A DNA stretch of 64,000 nt from the NCBI RefSeq assembly GCF_036687315.1, contig NZ_CP144683.1, positions 1,612,001 through 1,676,000 on the forward strand, written 5' to 3'. Below, piece after piece: positions 53,670 through 62,307 of the stretch. Position 1 is the first letter of the stretch, and each line of letters starts with the position of its first letter. Origin of the DNA: Sphingopyxis sp. TUF1. Lineage in GTDB: Bacteria > Pseudomonadota > Alphaproteobacteria > Sphingomonadales > Sphingomonadaceae. The translations under genes were made by a program, and so were the position numbers. Under the pieces are notes generated by a model. It ran no database searches. It was not told the origin of the DNA and saw only the letters and a list, made by a program, of their open reading frames with translations.

Positions 53670-54271
53670 TGGATCACCAGGCTCGTGAAATATACATTGT
53701 CGACGCCCCCAAACCCTTCCTTCTCGCGCAGCACATCGTTGATCGCGGTCGTCAGCTGACGCTGAAGCCGCTGTTTCCCCTGCGATGTGGAGAGCATGGC
53801 CGGATCCTGTTCGGCGAGCACCATAAGCACGACCGAGCGGATGGGCACCGCCTGCCGTTTGATATTATTGATAACCTTGCCGTCATAGAAGGTCGAAAGG
53901 CTGATACCCACCTGGAGGAAGCCCGATCCGTCGGCGAGGTTCGTCGTGAAGCTGTCGGCGATCGGGTAATAGGTGATTTCATATTTGCGCGGATCGACCT
54001 TGAACCGGTCGTTGGGCACCGACACGGTCCCGACCTTCAGCGGCGCTTCCTTGTCGTCGCCCTCGGCGGCGGGCTCGGCCTCTTCGGTGCTGCGCACGAC
54101 GAGCTTCGGGTAATGATCTTCGGGCTTGGCGGCTTCGGCCGACAATGCACCGAAATAGATACCCGCGCCGGCCCCCGCGCCGATCAGCGCAATCGCCGCG
54201 ACGCCGACCAGCAGCAATTTCTTGGCCTTGCCCTTCTTCTTGGGCGTGCCTTCCAGATTATCCTTGGCCAT
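53666..54271 (-). CDS. fliL: Flagellar basal-body protein FliL
   Basis: A 201-residue single-span membrane protein. A basic head (KKKGKAKK) is followed by the helix LLLVGVAAIALIGAGAGAGI, a charged linker and the periplasmic FliL domain with YYPIADSFTTNLADGSGFLQVGI. It supports stator function. The last residues are VYFTSLVIQ. Confidence 0.93.
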   Translation of the reverse strand: MAKDNLEGTPKKKGKAKKLLLVGVAAIALIGAGAGAGIYFGALSAEAAKPEDHYPKLVVRSTEEAEPAAEGDDKEAPLKVGTVSVPNDRFKVDPRKYEITYYPIADSFTTNLADGSGFLQVGISLSTFYDGKVINNIKRQAVPIRSVVLMVLAEQDPAMLSTSQGKQRLQRQLTTAINDVLREKEGFGGVDNVYFTSLVIQ

Positions 54272-54287
54272 GATGAACCCTTTCTGA

Positions 54288-55541
54288 TCAGGCGAAGCGG
54301 CCGCGGCGGTCTGCGGCGCGGTCTTCGTCGCGCGCCTCGGCGCGATCGGTGGCGGTTTCGATGAGGTGGGCAGTGTCGGGCGTTGCGGCGCGGCCTTGGC
54401 TATGGCCCTGCGACTGGCGCCCGGTCTCGCCCGGCGTGTGCGTCACCTCAGCGCCCGCGACGCGCACGCCCTGCTGGCGGAGCTCGTCGACGAGGCGGGC
54501 CTGCGCGGCGGTGACGATCGTCGCGGTCGCTTCGTGCTGGGTGTCCATCTTCAGCGACACGCCTTCGTCGCCCTGTCGCATCGCGACGTCGAGACGGCCG
54601 AGGTGGCGCGGCATCAGGCGAAAGCTGATGTCGCCCCCGTCCGATTTGGTCGCCGCGATGTCGCGCGCAAGCTGGTCGATCCACGCGCCGTCGCTGTCCA
54701 TGTCGAGTACGCGCTCGGCTACCGTCGCGGGCGCGGCGGCGTCGAGCGGCGCGGCGGCAGCAAGAGGGGCGGCCTGAGTGAACAGCACCGTCATCGCGGG
54801 CGCGGCGTCGGCAGCGCGTGCAATAGGCGCGTCGGCGGCAAGCGGAAGGGCGGGCATCACGGCATCGCGGGTGGATGGCGATGCGGCAGCGGGGGTGGCC
54901 GGCAACGGCGCGCGCATATCGGTAGTGGCCTTGTCCGAAGCGGCGCCCGGCGTTTTGATAGCGGGTTCGGGCTTCGCGGCCTTGGGTTCGTCGATGCGCG
55001 CGGCGTCGGGAAGGACCGTTGCCACGATCGTCGTCCAATTTTCGACAGCGGGCGCTGCGGGCGCCTCACCGGGGTGTTCGATATCGGTTGCGGTGTCGGT
55101 TTCGGTGGATTTATTTGCGCCCTGCGTTCGACCGGGACGCGCGCCGCCGACGGCGACGAGCAAGGTCGCGGCGAGCGCCGCAGCATCGCCTGCGCCGGGT
55201 GCGGACTTGGCAGGCGATGTTTCGACCGCAACGATGGCGATGTCCGGCGCCGGTGCGACAGGCGGCTCGGCGGCATCGGGTGAAGGTTCGGCGGCCCGCG
55301 CTGCATCGGTCCTGATCGTCGTTGCCGGCGGAACAACTGCTGGGGCGGGCGAGCCCATTGCTGCGGCGGGCGAATCCGTCGCTACGGCAAGCAGCGGAAG
55401 CGGAACGGGCACAGCCGCAAGCAACTGGTCGAAACCCACGGCCTCGCCATTCGGCGCAGCCTGAACGATATTGGCGAGGAAGGCGGCAAAGCCCGTGGGC
55501 ATCGCGCCGGACGCGGCGGGAAGGGCGGGGGCGTTCATCAT
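54288..55541 (-). CDS. fliK: Flagellar hook-length control protein FliK
   Basis: A 417-residue protein with an Ala/Pro-rich, low-complexity body and a conserved C-terminal domain (about residues 290-380): ISFRLMPRHLGRLDVAMRQ and ATIVTAAQARLVDELRQQGV. This domain contacts FlhB to switch export. The variable middle is normal for the family. It lies between fliJ (four-base overlap) and fliL. Confidence 0.88.
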   Translation of the reverse strand: MMNAPALPAASGAMPTGFAAFLANIVQAAPNGEAVGFDQLLAAVPVPLPLLAVATDSPAAAMGSPAPAVVPPATTIRTDAARAAEPSPDAAEPPVAPAPDIAIVAVETSPAKSAPGAGDAAALAATLLVAVGGARPGRTQGANKSTETDTATDIEHPGEAPAAPAVENWTTIVATVLPDAARIDEPKAAKPEPAIKTPGAASDKATTDMRAPLPATPAAASPSTRDAVMPALPLAADAPIARAADAAPAMTVLFTQAAPLAAAAPLDAAAPATVAERVLDMDSDGAWIDQLARDIAATKSDGGDISFRLMPRHLGRLDVAMRQGDEGVSLKMDTQHEATATIVTAAQARLVDELRQQGVRVAGAEVTHTPGETGRQSQGHSQGRAATPDTAHLIETATDRAEARDEDRAADRRGRFA

Positions 55542-55984
55542 GATGCGCCGCCTTCGATCAGGCGCAGCCGCATACCGACGCGCGGGCGGTGCGGGCGGTT
55601 GGCGTCGCTGCGGCGTTCCTGCTCCGCCGCGGCCGACTTTCGGCTCTTTTCGTACAGGCGGACGGCCGATTCTTCCTTTGCCATTGCGCGCTGCGCGAGC
55701 GCCCCCATCTGGTCGCGGCGCGCGCTCGCATTGCAGAGCGGCGCGGTCAGGCTTTCCTGGGCGATGTCGAGCCGCATGGCGAGCTCGCCGACGGTGTTGA
55801 GCGCGCGGCCCGCGACCGCGCCCTTCGCCATCGCGAGGTCGCTGCGCAGCGTTTCGAGCCGCCGCGCGAGTTCCACGAGGTTCGCAAGTTCGCCATTGGC
55901 GCGCGCCAGATTGGCCTCGGCCAGCTGATGTTCGACGGAACGCACGCGGATGATACGTTTGCGGCGTGCGGTAGGGGCGGTCAT
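55538..55984 (-). CDS. fliJ: Flagellar export chaperone FliJ
   Basis: A 148-residue, fully helical protein of the FliJ coiled-coil type (VEHQLAEANLARANGELANL, then LETLRSDLAMAK). Identification depends largely on its place right after the ATPase gene fliI (four-base overlap). It stimulates the FliI-FliH export ATPase. Confidence 0.82.
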   Translation of the reverse strand: MTAPTARRKRIIRVRSVEHQLAEANLARANGELANLVELARRLETLRSDLAMAKGAVAGRALNTVGELAMRLDIAQESLTAPLCNASARRDQMGALAQRAMAKEESAVRLYEKSRKSAAAEQERRSDANRPHRPRVGMRLRLIEGGAS

Positions 55985-57312
55985 GCAGAATATCCTTCGA
56001 TCAGGGTTTGGCGGGAAATGTCGAAATCGACCTGCGCCTTGGCAGGCTGCGAAACAAAGGCGAGCTGGTCGGCATGGCGCGCGATCGCGTCGTCGAGCAC
56101 CGGGTCGGCACCGGCGACGTAAGCCCCCATCAGCATCAGGTCGCGATTTTCCTCATACAGCGACCAGAGCTGGCGAAAGCGCGCAGCGGCAGCGGCATGG
56201 TCGGGATCGACCGAATCGGCCATCGTGCGCGACAGCGATCGTGCGACGTCGATCGCGGGATAGACGCCCTGTTCGGCGAGCTGGCGCGACAGGATGATGT
56301 GGCCGTCGACGATGGCGCGCGCGCTGTCGACGACCGGGTCGTCGATGTCGCCGCCATCGGCCAGCACGGTGTAGAGCGCGGTGATCGACCCACCGGTCGC
56401 CTTGTCGATACCGGCGCGTTCGCAGAGCGACGGGATGAGCGCGAAGACCGACGGCGGATACCCCTTCATCGTCGGCGGCTCACCCAGTGTCAGCCCGATC
56501 TCGCGCTGCGCATGGGCGACGCGCGTCAGGCTGTCGATCAGCAGCAGCACTTTCTTGCCCTCGGCGCGGAAGGCTTCGGCGATCGCGGTCGCGCGCATCG
56601 CGGCACGCAGGCGAAGGAGGGGCGGGTGGTCGGCGGGAACCGCGACGACGACCGATTTCTTGCGCACCTCGGGCGGCAGCTTGGTTTCGACGAAGTCGCT
56701 GACTTCGCGGCTGCGCTCGCCGATCAGCCCGACGACGATGACGTCGCATTCGGTGCCCGCGATCATCTGGCCCATCAGCACCGACTTGCCGACGCCCGAC
56801 CCCGCGATGATCGCGACGCGCTGGCCTTCGCCGACGGTGAGCAGGCCGTTGATCGCGCGCACGCCCATGTTGAGCGCGCGGGTGACGCGGCCGCGGCGCA
56901 GCGGATTGACCTTGCGCCCGGCGAGCGGCCACTGGAACTGCGACTTGATCGCCGGGCGGCCGTCGAGCGGATTGCCCTGCGCGTCCATGATGCGGCCGAG
57001 CAGCGCCTTGCCCACGGGGACCATCGAGCTTGCGCCATGCGGTTCGACGGGCGCGCCGGTGACGAGCGGCTTGTTGGTGTCGAAGGGGAGGACGAGGCTG
57101 CGATGCCCGCGAAAGCCGACGACCTCGCCATAGACATAATCATTGTCGGCTGACCGGATGCGGACATTGCTGCCGAGCGGCTGCGGAAAGCCCGACACTT
57201 CGAGCATGATCCCTTCGTGCGCGACGAGCGTGCCGATGCGGCGCGGGCTGGCCTGCGCCAGATCGACGCCGCCCAGAAGCTGCTGCGCGGACAGGGCTAG
57301 GCGGCGCGTCAC
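55981..57312 (-). CDS. fliI: Flagellum-specific ATP synthase FliI
   Basis: A 443-residue ATPase related to F1-beta. Walker A GSGVGKSVLM has Lys176; Walker B region KVLLLIDSLTRVAHAQREIG and ESLRSREVSDF-like segments are present. The likely start is a GTG at 57312 that overlaps the fliH stop by four bases; the longer frame upstream is inside fliH and is a shadow. It powers unfolding of export substrates with FliH and FliJ. Confidence 0.93.
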   Translation of the reverse strand: MTRRLALSAQQLLGGVDLAQASPRRIGTLVAHEGIMLEVSGFPQPLGSNVRIRSADNDYVYGEVVGFRGHRSLVLPFDTNKPLVTGAPVEPHGASSMVPVGKALLGRIMDAQGNPLDGRPAIKSQFQWPLAGRKVNPLRRGRVTRALNMGVRAINGLLTVGEGQRVAIIAGSGVGKSVLMGQMIAGTECDVIVVGLIGERSREVSDFVETKLPPEVRKKSVVVAVPADHPPLLRLRAAMRATAIAEAFRAEGKKVLLLIDSLTRVAHAQREIGLTLGEPPTMKGYPPSVFALIPSLCERAGIDKATGGSITALYTVLADGGDIDDPVVDSARAIVDGHIILSRQLAEQGVYPAIDVARSLSRTMADSVDPDHAAAAARFRQLWSLYEENRDLMLMGAYVAGADPVLDDAIARHADQLAFVSQPAKAQVDFDISRQTLIEGYSA

Positions 57313-57908
57313 GCGGCCGCCCCTTCGCCGAGCGCGGCGCGCAGTTCGTCGAGGTAGACGGCACGGCCATGCTCGATCCAGCCGGTCGAGGTTTCGAGGC
57401 GAACGGTGCCGCGCACCATCGCGGCATCGCTCTCGACGGCCAGCATCAGCGGACAGTCGGCGAGCAGCGCGGCATCGTCGGGATGCACCCACAAGGTGCG
57501 CGCCTTGTCGGCATCGGCGACCAATGCGGCGGCGGTCTCGGCCTGTTCGCGGAGCCATTCGGCGTCGATCGGCGCGGTGGCGACGATCTGGCGCACCAGC
57601 CGTTCGACCGTTTCGGCGATCAGCTGCGCCAGCTCCTCGCTCGGCTCGTCCTGCAACGCCTCAGCGTTCGCGAGCAGCGCGAGCAGTTGGTGCCGCTCGG
57701 CGGTGTAGGCGGCTTCGGCAATACGCTGGCCTTCGGCGAGGCCGCGGGCGAAGGGATCGTCCGCATCCTGTTCGGTCGCGGGCGAAGGCGCGGGCGCCGC
57801 CGGTTCAGCGGCGGCCGCGAAGGACAGCGGGCGAAAGCCGCGCTGCTGCGCCATCGCATCGGTCAGGCGAACAGGGACAAAGCCCGTTTCGGCGGCGAGG
57901 TCAGACAT
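57309..57908 (-). CDS. fliH: Flagellar assembly protein FliH
   Basis: A 199-residue protein with an Ala/Pro-rich N-terminal part (AAAAEPAAPAPSPATEQDAD) and a helical C-terminal domain (LAQLIAETVERLVRQIVATA) that binds FliI. FliH is the negative regulator of the ATPase. It overlaps fliG by eight bases and fliI by four. Confidence 0.88.
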   Translation of the reverse strand: MSDLAAETGFVPVRLTDAMAQQRGFRPLSFAAAAEPAAPAPSPATEQDADDPFARGLAEGQRIAEAAYTAERHQLLALLANAEALQDEPSEELAQLIAETVERLVRQIVATAPIDAEWLREQAETAAALVADADKARTLWVHPDDAALLADCPLMLAVESDAAMVRGTVRLETSTGWIEHGRAVYLDELRAALGEGAAA

Positions 57909-58932
57909 AATCGTCGCCTCCGCCCGCGATCATGATTTCGCCGTTCGCTGCCATCTGGCGCACGATCTGCATCACATTTTTCTGCGCGTCGTCGACATCG
58001 ACGCGTTTGACCATCGTCATCTCCGCCATTTCGTCGCGGATCGTTTCGGCCGCGCGCTGCGACATGGTGGCGAGGCACATATCGACCATATCCTCGTCGG
58101 CGCCCTTGAGCGCGATCGCAAGCTGCGCCGCATCGACCGAACGCAGAACCGAGCTGAGGCTCTTTTTGTCGAGATCGCGCAAATTTTCGAAGATGAACAT
58201 TTCTTCCTCGATCGTCTGCGCGAGGATGCGGTCGTGCTTCTTGAGCGACCGGAGCGTGCGTTCGGACAGCTGCTTGGGCATCTTCTTCATGATCTTGGCA
58301 ACGTCGCTGGGACCGCCGATCGCCTGCTTGGCGACGCGCTGGCCATCGACATTGGCGCTGGCGAGCACCGCTTCCAGATCCTCGATCGCGGCGGCGGGGA
58401 CCGAGGTCAGCATCGCGGCGCGGAGCACCAGGTCGGCCTGCAAAACTTCGTCGAGCGTTTCGATTGCGCGCGCCGCGACGTCGGGGACGAGCACCGAGAG
58501 GATCAGTGCGCCGACCTGCGGATGCTCGCTCGCGAGCAGTGCGCTGATCGCATCGACGTCCATCCAGCGCAGCAATTCGAGCGACGCGGCGCTGCGCTGC
58601 GGCGCGACGGCGGCAAGGATATTGTCGGCGCGGACGTTGCCCACCGCCTGCGTCATCACGGTGCGGATGCGCGTGTCGGCGCCGATCGCCAGCGCGCTGA
58701 CATCGCGGCTGCGCGTCACGAAGCGGTCGAGCGCCTGTCCGATTTCCTGCTCATTGGCATTGGCGGTGTCGAACATCGCCTTGGCGAGCAGGCGCACTTC
58801 CTCAGGGCCCAGATGCTTCAGGATCGTTGCGGCTTCGCTTTCGTCGAGCAGCATCAGCAGGATCGCGGCGGCGGCCGACCCGTCGATCGCGGGCTTGTCG
58901 GGCATTGCGTCGATTTCGGCGGCGTCAGGCAC
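57901..58932 (-). CDS. fliG: Flagellar motor switch protein FliG
   Basis: A 343-residue torque-generating switch protein. The N-terminal domain (ILLMLLDESEAATILKHLGP), the middle ARM-like part (ALLASEHPQVGALILSVL) and the C-terminal charged ridge (DKKSLSSVLRSVDAAQLAIA and KGADEDMVDMCLATMSQRAA) follow in the normal order. The conserved charged residues that meet MotA are present. Overlaps fliF and fliH by eight bases each. Confidence 0.95.
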   Translation of the reverse strand: MPDAAEIDAMPDKPAIDGSAAAAILLMLLDESEAATILKHLGPEEVRLLAKAMFDTANANEQEIGQALDRFVTRSRDVSALAIGADTRIRTVMTQAVGNVRADNILAAVAPQRSAASLELLRWMDVDAISALLASEHPQVGALILSVLVPDVAARAIETLDEVLQADLVLRAAMLTSVPAAAIEDLEAVLASANVDGQRVAKQAIGGPSDVAKIMKKMPKQLSERTLRSLKKHDRILAQTIEEEMFIFENLRDLDKKSLSSVLRSVDAAQLAIALKGADEDMVDMCLATMSQRAAETIRDEMAEMTMVKRVDVDDAQKNVMQIVRQMAANGEIMIAGGGDDYV

Positions 58933-60577
58933 GGGCGCCCTCCTGCATCAGGTGACGCACGACCAGCGCGGCGCGCGCCGAATCCTGGCGGACGAAGGCG
59001 CGGACAAGGTTGGCGCGCGCCTCGTAGCTCGGCGCCGCTTCGATCATTTCGAGCGTGATTTCGCGGTTATTCGCGCCGCTGGCGAGCGCGGGGCGATCGG
59101 TCGCGGCGAGCAGCGACTGTTCGATTGCCTCATTCTGTTCGGCGCGACGCGCGGCGCGCTGTTTCGCGGCACGCATCATCGGGCGGCCGATGAACAGGAA
59201 GGCGAGCAGCGCGGCAAGGATCGCGCCGACCTGCTGAACGAGCGGCATAAACCAGCCCTGATCATAGAAAGCGGGCGCCGTATCCTCGACCGCCGCGAAT
59301 GGCCGCTGGTTGATCGCGACCAGGTCACCGCGCGCGGCATCATAACCGACCGCGCCTTTGACCAGCGCGTCGATCTTGGTGAGGTCGGCCTGCGTCAGCG
59401 CCTTCTTGCCCTGATTGAGTGCGACGGCAACCGAAACGCGGCGCAGTTTGCCCTGCGGCGAATGCGTGACCGAAATCTCGCGCCCGACTTCAAAGGCCCG
59501 CGCGGCATTTTCGTTGCTTTCGGTGCCGGGCGCCGGCGTGTTGCCGGGCGAGGGCTGCGGTCCGTTTGCAGTGATTGTCGTCGCCTGCGGCGGCTGGTTC
59601 GCGAGCGCGCCGGGGATGCCCACCGCTGCGGCGCTGGTTCCGCTGACCGACCGGGTGATCTGTTCGCTGGTCATCGCACGGTCGTTTTCGGGGAAGCTTT
59701 CGCGCGTCGCCTGGCTTTCGGACATATCGACGTCGGCGTGGACCTCGACCGTATAATTGCCCGCGCCGAGCATCGGGCCGAGCAAAGTGTCGAGCGCGCG
59801 GCGAAAGCGATCCTCAACCTGCAATTGCAGCTGGAATGCTTTCATGTCGCTGCCGCTCGCGGTGTCGGAAAGCAGCGCGCCGCGCTGATCGATCACCGAC
59901 ACCTGATCGGCATTCATGCCCGGCACCGATGAAGCGACGAGGAAACGGATTGCCTGCACCTGGCCGTCGGACAGCGAGCGGCCGTTTTGCAGCGTCAGCA
60001 TCACCGATGCCGTCGCGGGCTTGTCGTCGCGGACGAACAGGCTTGGTTCGGCTGCGGCGACGTGGACGCGCGCGCTCTTGACCGCATCAATCGTTTCAAT
60101 GGTGCGCGACAGGTCGGCCTCGCGCGCCGAACGCAGCGCTTCGCCCTCGATCGCGCGGCTCGACCCCATGGGGAGCGACGCGATCAGGCTGTCGCCGCTC
60201 GGCGCTGCCTTTGGGAGGCCCTGTCCGGCGAGCGCGATACGCGCCTGATGGAGCTTGTCGGCATCGACCGTGAGCGCGCCGGTCGAGCTGTCGATGCTGT
60301 GGCCGATACCCTGCGCCTGCAGCGCTTCGGCCACCGCTGCCTTGTCGGCGTCTTCAAGCCCCGCGAAAAGCTGCGCCTGCGGCGCCGCCTGCATCGTGAA
60401 ATAGGCGAGCGCGGCGATACCGATCGCCGAGGTCATGGCGATTGCGGGGAGCGCGCGCTGCACCGCGGGCTGGCGGACGAAGTGGGTGAGCGGCGCGAGA
60501 CGGCCGCCAAGAATGGGAGCGGGCAGGCGGTTCGCGCCGCTGGGATCGATAGGGGTCAGGGTCTGGGCTTCGGTCAT
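58925..60577 (-). CDS. fliF: Flagellar MS-ring protein FliF
   Basis: A 550-residue membrane ring protein. Membrane helices lie at about residues 44-62 and 440-462. In between are the ring-building motifs (QAQLFAGLEDADKAAVAEAL, SARVHVAAAEPSLFVRDDKP and PLLGPMLGAGNYTVEVHADV-like region). The cytoplasmic tail binds FliG. It is the second gene of the long operon, three bases after fliE. Confidence 0.95.
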   Translation of the reverse strand: MTEAQTLTPIDPSGANRLPAPILGGRLAPLTHFVRQPAVQRALPAIAMTSAIGIAALAYFTMQAAPQAQLFAGLEDADKAAVAEALQAQGIGHSIDSSTGALTVDADKLHQARIALAGQGLPKAAPSGDSLIASLPMGSSRAIEGEALRSAREADLSRTIETIDAVKSARVHVAAAEPSLFVRDDKPATASVMLTLQNGRSLSDGQVQAIRFLVASSVPGMNADQVSVIDQRGALLSDTASGSDMKAFQLQLQVEDRFRRALDTLLGPMLGAGNYTVEVHADVDMSESQATRESFPENDRAMTSEQITRSVSGTSAAAVGIPGALANQPPQATTITANGPQPSPGNTPAPGTESNENAARAFEVGREISVTHSPQGKLRRVSVAVALNQGKKALTQADLTKIDALVKGAVGYDAARGDLVAINQRPFAAVEDTAPAFYDQGWFMPLVQQVGAILAALLAFLFIGRPMMRAAKQRAARRAEQNEAIEQSLLAATDRPALASGANNREITLEMIEAAPSYEARANLVRAFVRQDSARAALVVRHLMQEGARA

Positions 60578-60580
60578 GGA

Positions 60581-60925
60581 TTACACCGGCATGTTCATGA
60601 TGTCACGATAGGCGGACAGCAGCTTGTTGCGGACTTGCAGCGTGGTTTCGAAGCCGAGCGAGGCTTTCTGCCGTTCGATCATCACGCTGACGATGTCGTG
60701 CGTGTCGCCGCGTTCATAGGCTTCGCTGAGCTCGCTCGCCTTCGCCTGCTGGTTGTTGACCTGTTGCAGCGCATTGTTGATCGCGGCGCCGAAATCGGGG
60801 CTGCCCTCGATGCCGCCTTCGCCCGCGCCGATGCCGCCGCGGCCGGCGGCGCGTTGCAGCGCCTGATTCTGATTGAGGATCGAACTGCGCATTTGCAGCA
60901 GCCGGCTCGGGTCAATCGTGCTCAT
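60581..60925 (-). CDS. fliE: Flagellar hook-basal body protein FliE
   Basis: A 114-residue rod-base protein. The C-terminal helix (SVMIERQKASLGFETTLQVR, NKLLSAYRDIMNMPV) is diagnostic. It links the MS ring to the rod. It is first in the 15-gene leftward operon; the ATG at 60925 follows GAAGAAG. A sigma54-type promoter lies 55 bases upstream. Confidence 0.94.
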   Translation of the reverse strand: MSTIDPSRLLQMRSSILNQNQALQRAAGRGGIGAGEGGIEGSPDFGAAINNALQQVNNQQAKASELSEAYERGDTHDIVSVMIERQKASLGFETTLQVRNKLLSAYRDIMNMPV

Positions 60926-60979
60926 TGCTTCTTCATCCGTCCTGATGCGCGGCGATGCGCCGCACGCACAAAGAAGAAT

Positions 60980-60994
60980 GCAAAGCCCGTGCCA
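60980..60994 (-). promoter_or_regulatory. Sigma54-type promoter for the fliE-flhB operon
   Basis: On the minus strand TGGCAC-GGGCT-TTGC is a complete match to the sigma54 -24/-12 consensus, preceded by C and followed by A. It is 55 bases before the fliE start and would drive about 12 kb. Confidence 0.82.
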
Positions 60995-61080
60995 GAAATA
61001 AAAAATATTGCTTTTCAGATATTTGATTATCGGCGTGACCGGTTGTCTGCCGCCTCCGGCGTTTTTTTGACATGGCAGGC

Positions 61081-61107
61081 TTAAGCCGCGCGGCCATCCG
61101 CCGTTAC
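61081..61107 (+). promoter_or_regulatory. Sigma28-type promoter for fliC
   Basis: TTAA, a 15-base spacer and GCCGTTAC. It matches the elements before flgM, motA and fliD at spacing and at seven of eight -10 positions. It ends 69 bases before the fliC start. Confidence 0.65.
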
Positions 61108-61176
61108 TGCTTTCCGTGACCGCTCCTCGAGCCCTCACATCACGGGAATGGCCATCGGGGCCGGAAAGGAACTAAG

Positions 61177-61995
61177 ATGACTGTCATCAACACCAATGTG
61201 AGCGCCCTGCGCGCCCAGAACAACTCGCGTGTCGCGAACCAAATGCAGTCGCAGGCGATGGAACGCCTGTCGAGCGGCAAGCGCATCAACGCCGCGAAGG
61301 ACGACGCCGCCGGCCTCGCCATCGCGACCCGCATGGAAGCCGCCGGCCGCGGCCTCACCCAGGCGATCCGCAATGCCAATGACGGCATTTCGCTGGCGCA
61401 GACCGCCGACAGCGCCGCCGGCAGCATTTCGGACATCCTCATCCGTATGCGCGACCTGGCGATGCAGGCTTCGACCGGCACGCTGAGCGACGACGACCGC
61501 GCCTTGGTGCAGGAAGAAGTCACCGCGCTGATTTCGCAGATCGGCGACGTCGCGACCCGCACCACCTTCAACGACAATGTGCTGCTCAACGGCAGCGTTG
61601 CCGCGGGCTTCGACATCCAGACGGGTCTGGATACCGGCCAGGTCGTGAATATCACGATTGCCGATCTTCAGGCTGCTGCTCTCGGTGTCGACGCGCTCGA
61701 CTTCTCGACCGCGGCGGGTGCCCAGGGCGCGCTTGCGACGCTCGACACGGCGATCGACACGGTTGCTACCGAACGCGCCAACCTCGGTGCGCAGCAGAAT
61801 CGCCTGACCTCGGCTGTCGACAATTTGACGTCGAGCGTCACGAATCTGGCGGAATCGAAGTCGCGTATCGAAGATGCCGATTTCTCGGTCGAATCGACGA
61901 ACCTCGCCGCCGCCGGCATTCTGGCCCAGGCGTCGACCGCGATGCTCGCCCAGGCGAACCAGAGCTCGCAGGGCGTGATGAACCTGCTCCGCTAA
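61177..61995 (+). CDS. fliC: Flagellin FliC
   Basis: A 272-residue filament protein consisting mostly of the conserved D0/D1 helices: TNVSALRAQNNSRVANQMQS and ERLSSGKRINAAKDDAAGLA at the N-terminus, and ATERANLGAQQNRLTSAVDN with ILAQASTAMLAQANQSSQGV at the C-terminus. The variable D2/D3 domains are reduced to about 50 residues. AAGGAACT precedes the start. It is the only flagellin gene in the window and ends in a strong terminator. Confidence 0.97.
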   Translation: MTVINTNVSALRAQNNSRVANQMQSQAMERLSSGKRINAAKDDAAGLAIATRMEAAGRGLTQAIRNANDGISLAQTADSAAGSISDILIRMRDLAMQASTGTLSDDDRALVQEEVTALISQIGDVATRTTFNDNVLLNGSVAAGFDIQTGLDTGQVVNITIADLQAAALGVDALDFSTAAGAQGALATLDTAIDTVATERANLGAQQNRLTSAVDNLTSSVTNLAESKSRIEDADFSVESTNLAAAGILAQASTAMLAQANQSSQGVMNLLR

Positions 61996-62050
61996 GTCGG
62001 ACGACGAAATTCAGGCTATATTTGGTTGGTCCCTTAAATAGCCTGATCGG

Positions 62051-62083
62051 ATGCCCCGGCCCCCACAGCCGGGGCATCTTTTT
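62051..62083 (+). terminator. Rho-independent terminator of fliC
   Basis: ATGCCCCGGC pairs perfectly with GCCGGGGCAT across a seven-base loop and is followed by CTTTTT. It starts 56 bases past the fliC stop codon. Confidence 0.92.
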
Positions 62084-62147
62084 ATGTGCAAGTGGTAGGT
62101 GCCGGCTTCCGTTGCGACCGAAACTAGCCGTTGCCGCCTCCCCCAGT

Positions 62148-62230
62148 CCGTTCGCATCGAGCGAAGTCGAGATGCCCATCGGCCTAGGCGTAGCGTCGAT
62201 GGGTGTCTCGACTTCGCTCGACACAAACGG
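62148..62230. repeat. 83-bp palindromic repeat between fliC and dnaE2
   Basis: The ends CCGTTCG and CACAAACGG are shared with the element inside fliP (51998-52083). Inner arms GAGCGAAGTCGAGATGCCCAT and ATGGGTGTCTCGACTTCGCTC pair with one extra base. It lies between converging fliC and dnaE2. The remaining bases of this 312-base gap hold the fliC terminator and nothing else I recognise. Confidence 0.85.
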
Positions 62231-62307
62231 AAAGAGGGGCGGCCCGCTCCCCATCCCAAAACCGTCGCCCCCGCAACCTCCAACACCTGCGCCGACCTTC
62301 TCCCGCC

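Noticed and set aside
61027..61034. GCCGATAA on the minus strand upstream of fliE, an enteric-type sigma28 -10
   Set aside because: There is no TTAA-like -35 at 15 bases, and the perfect sigma54 element at 60980-60994 lies between it and fliE.
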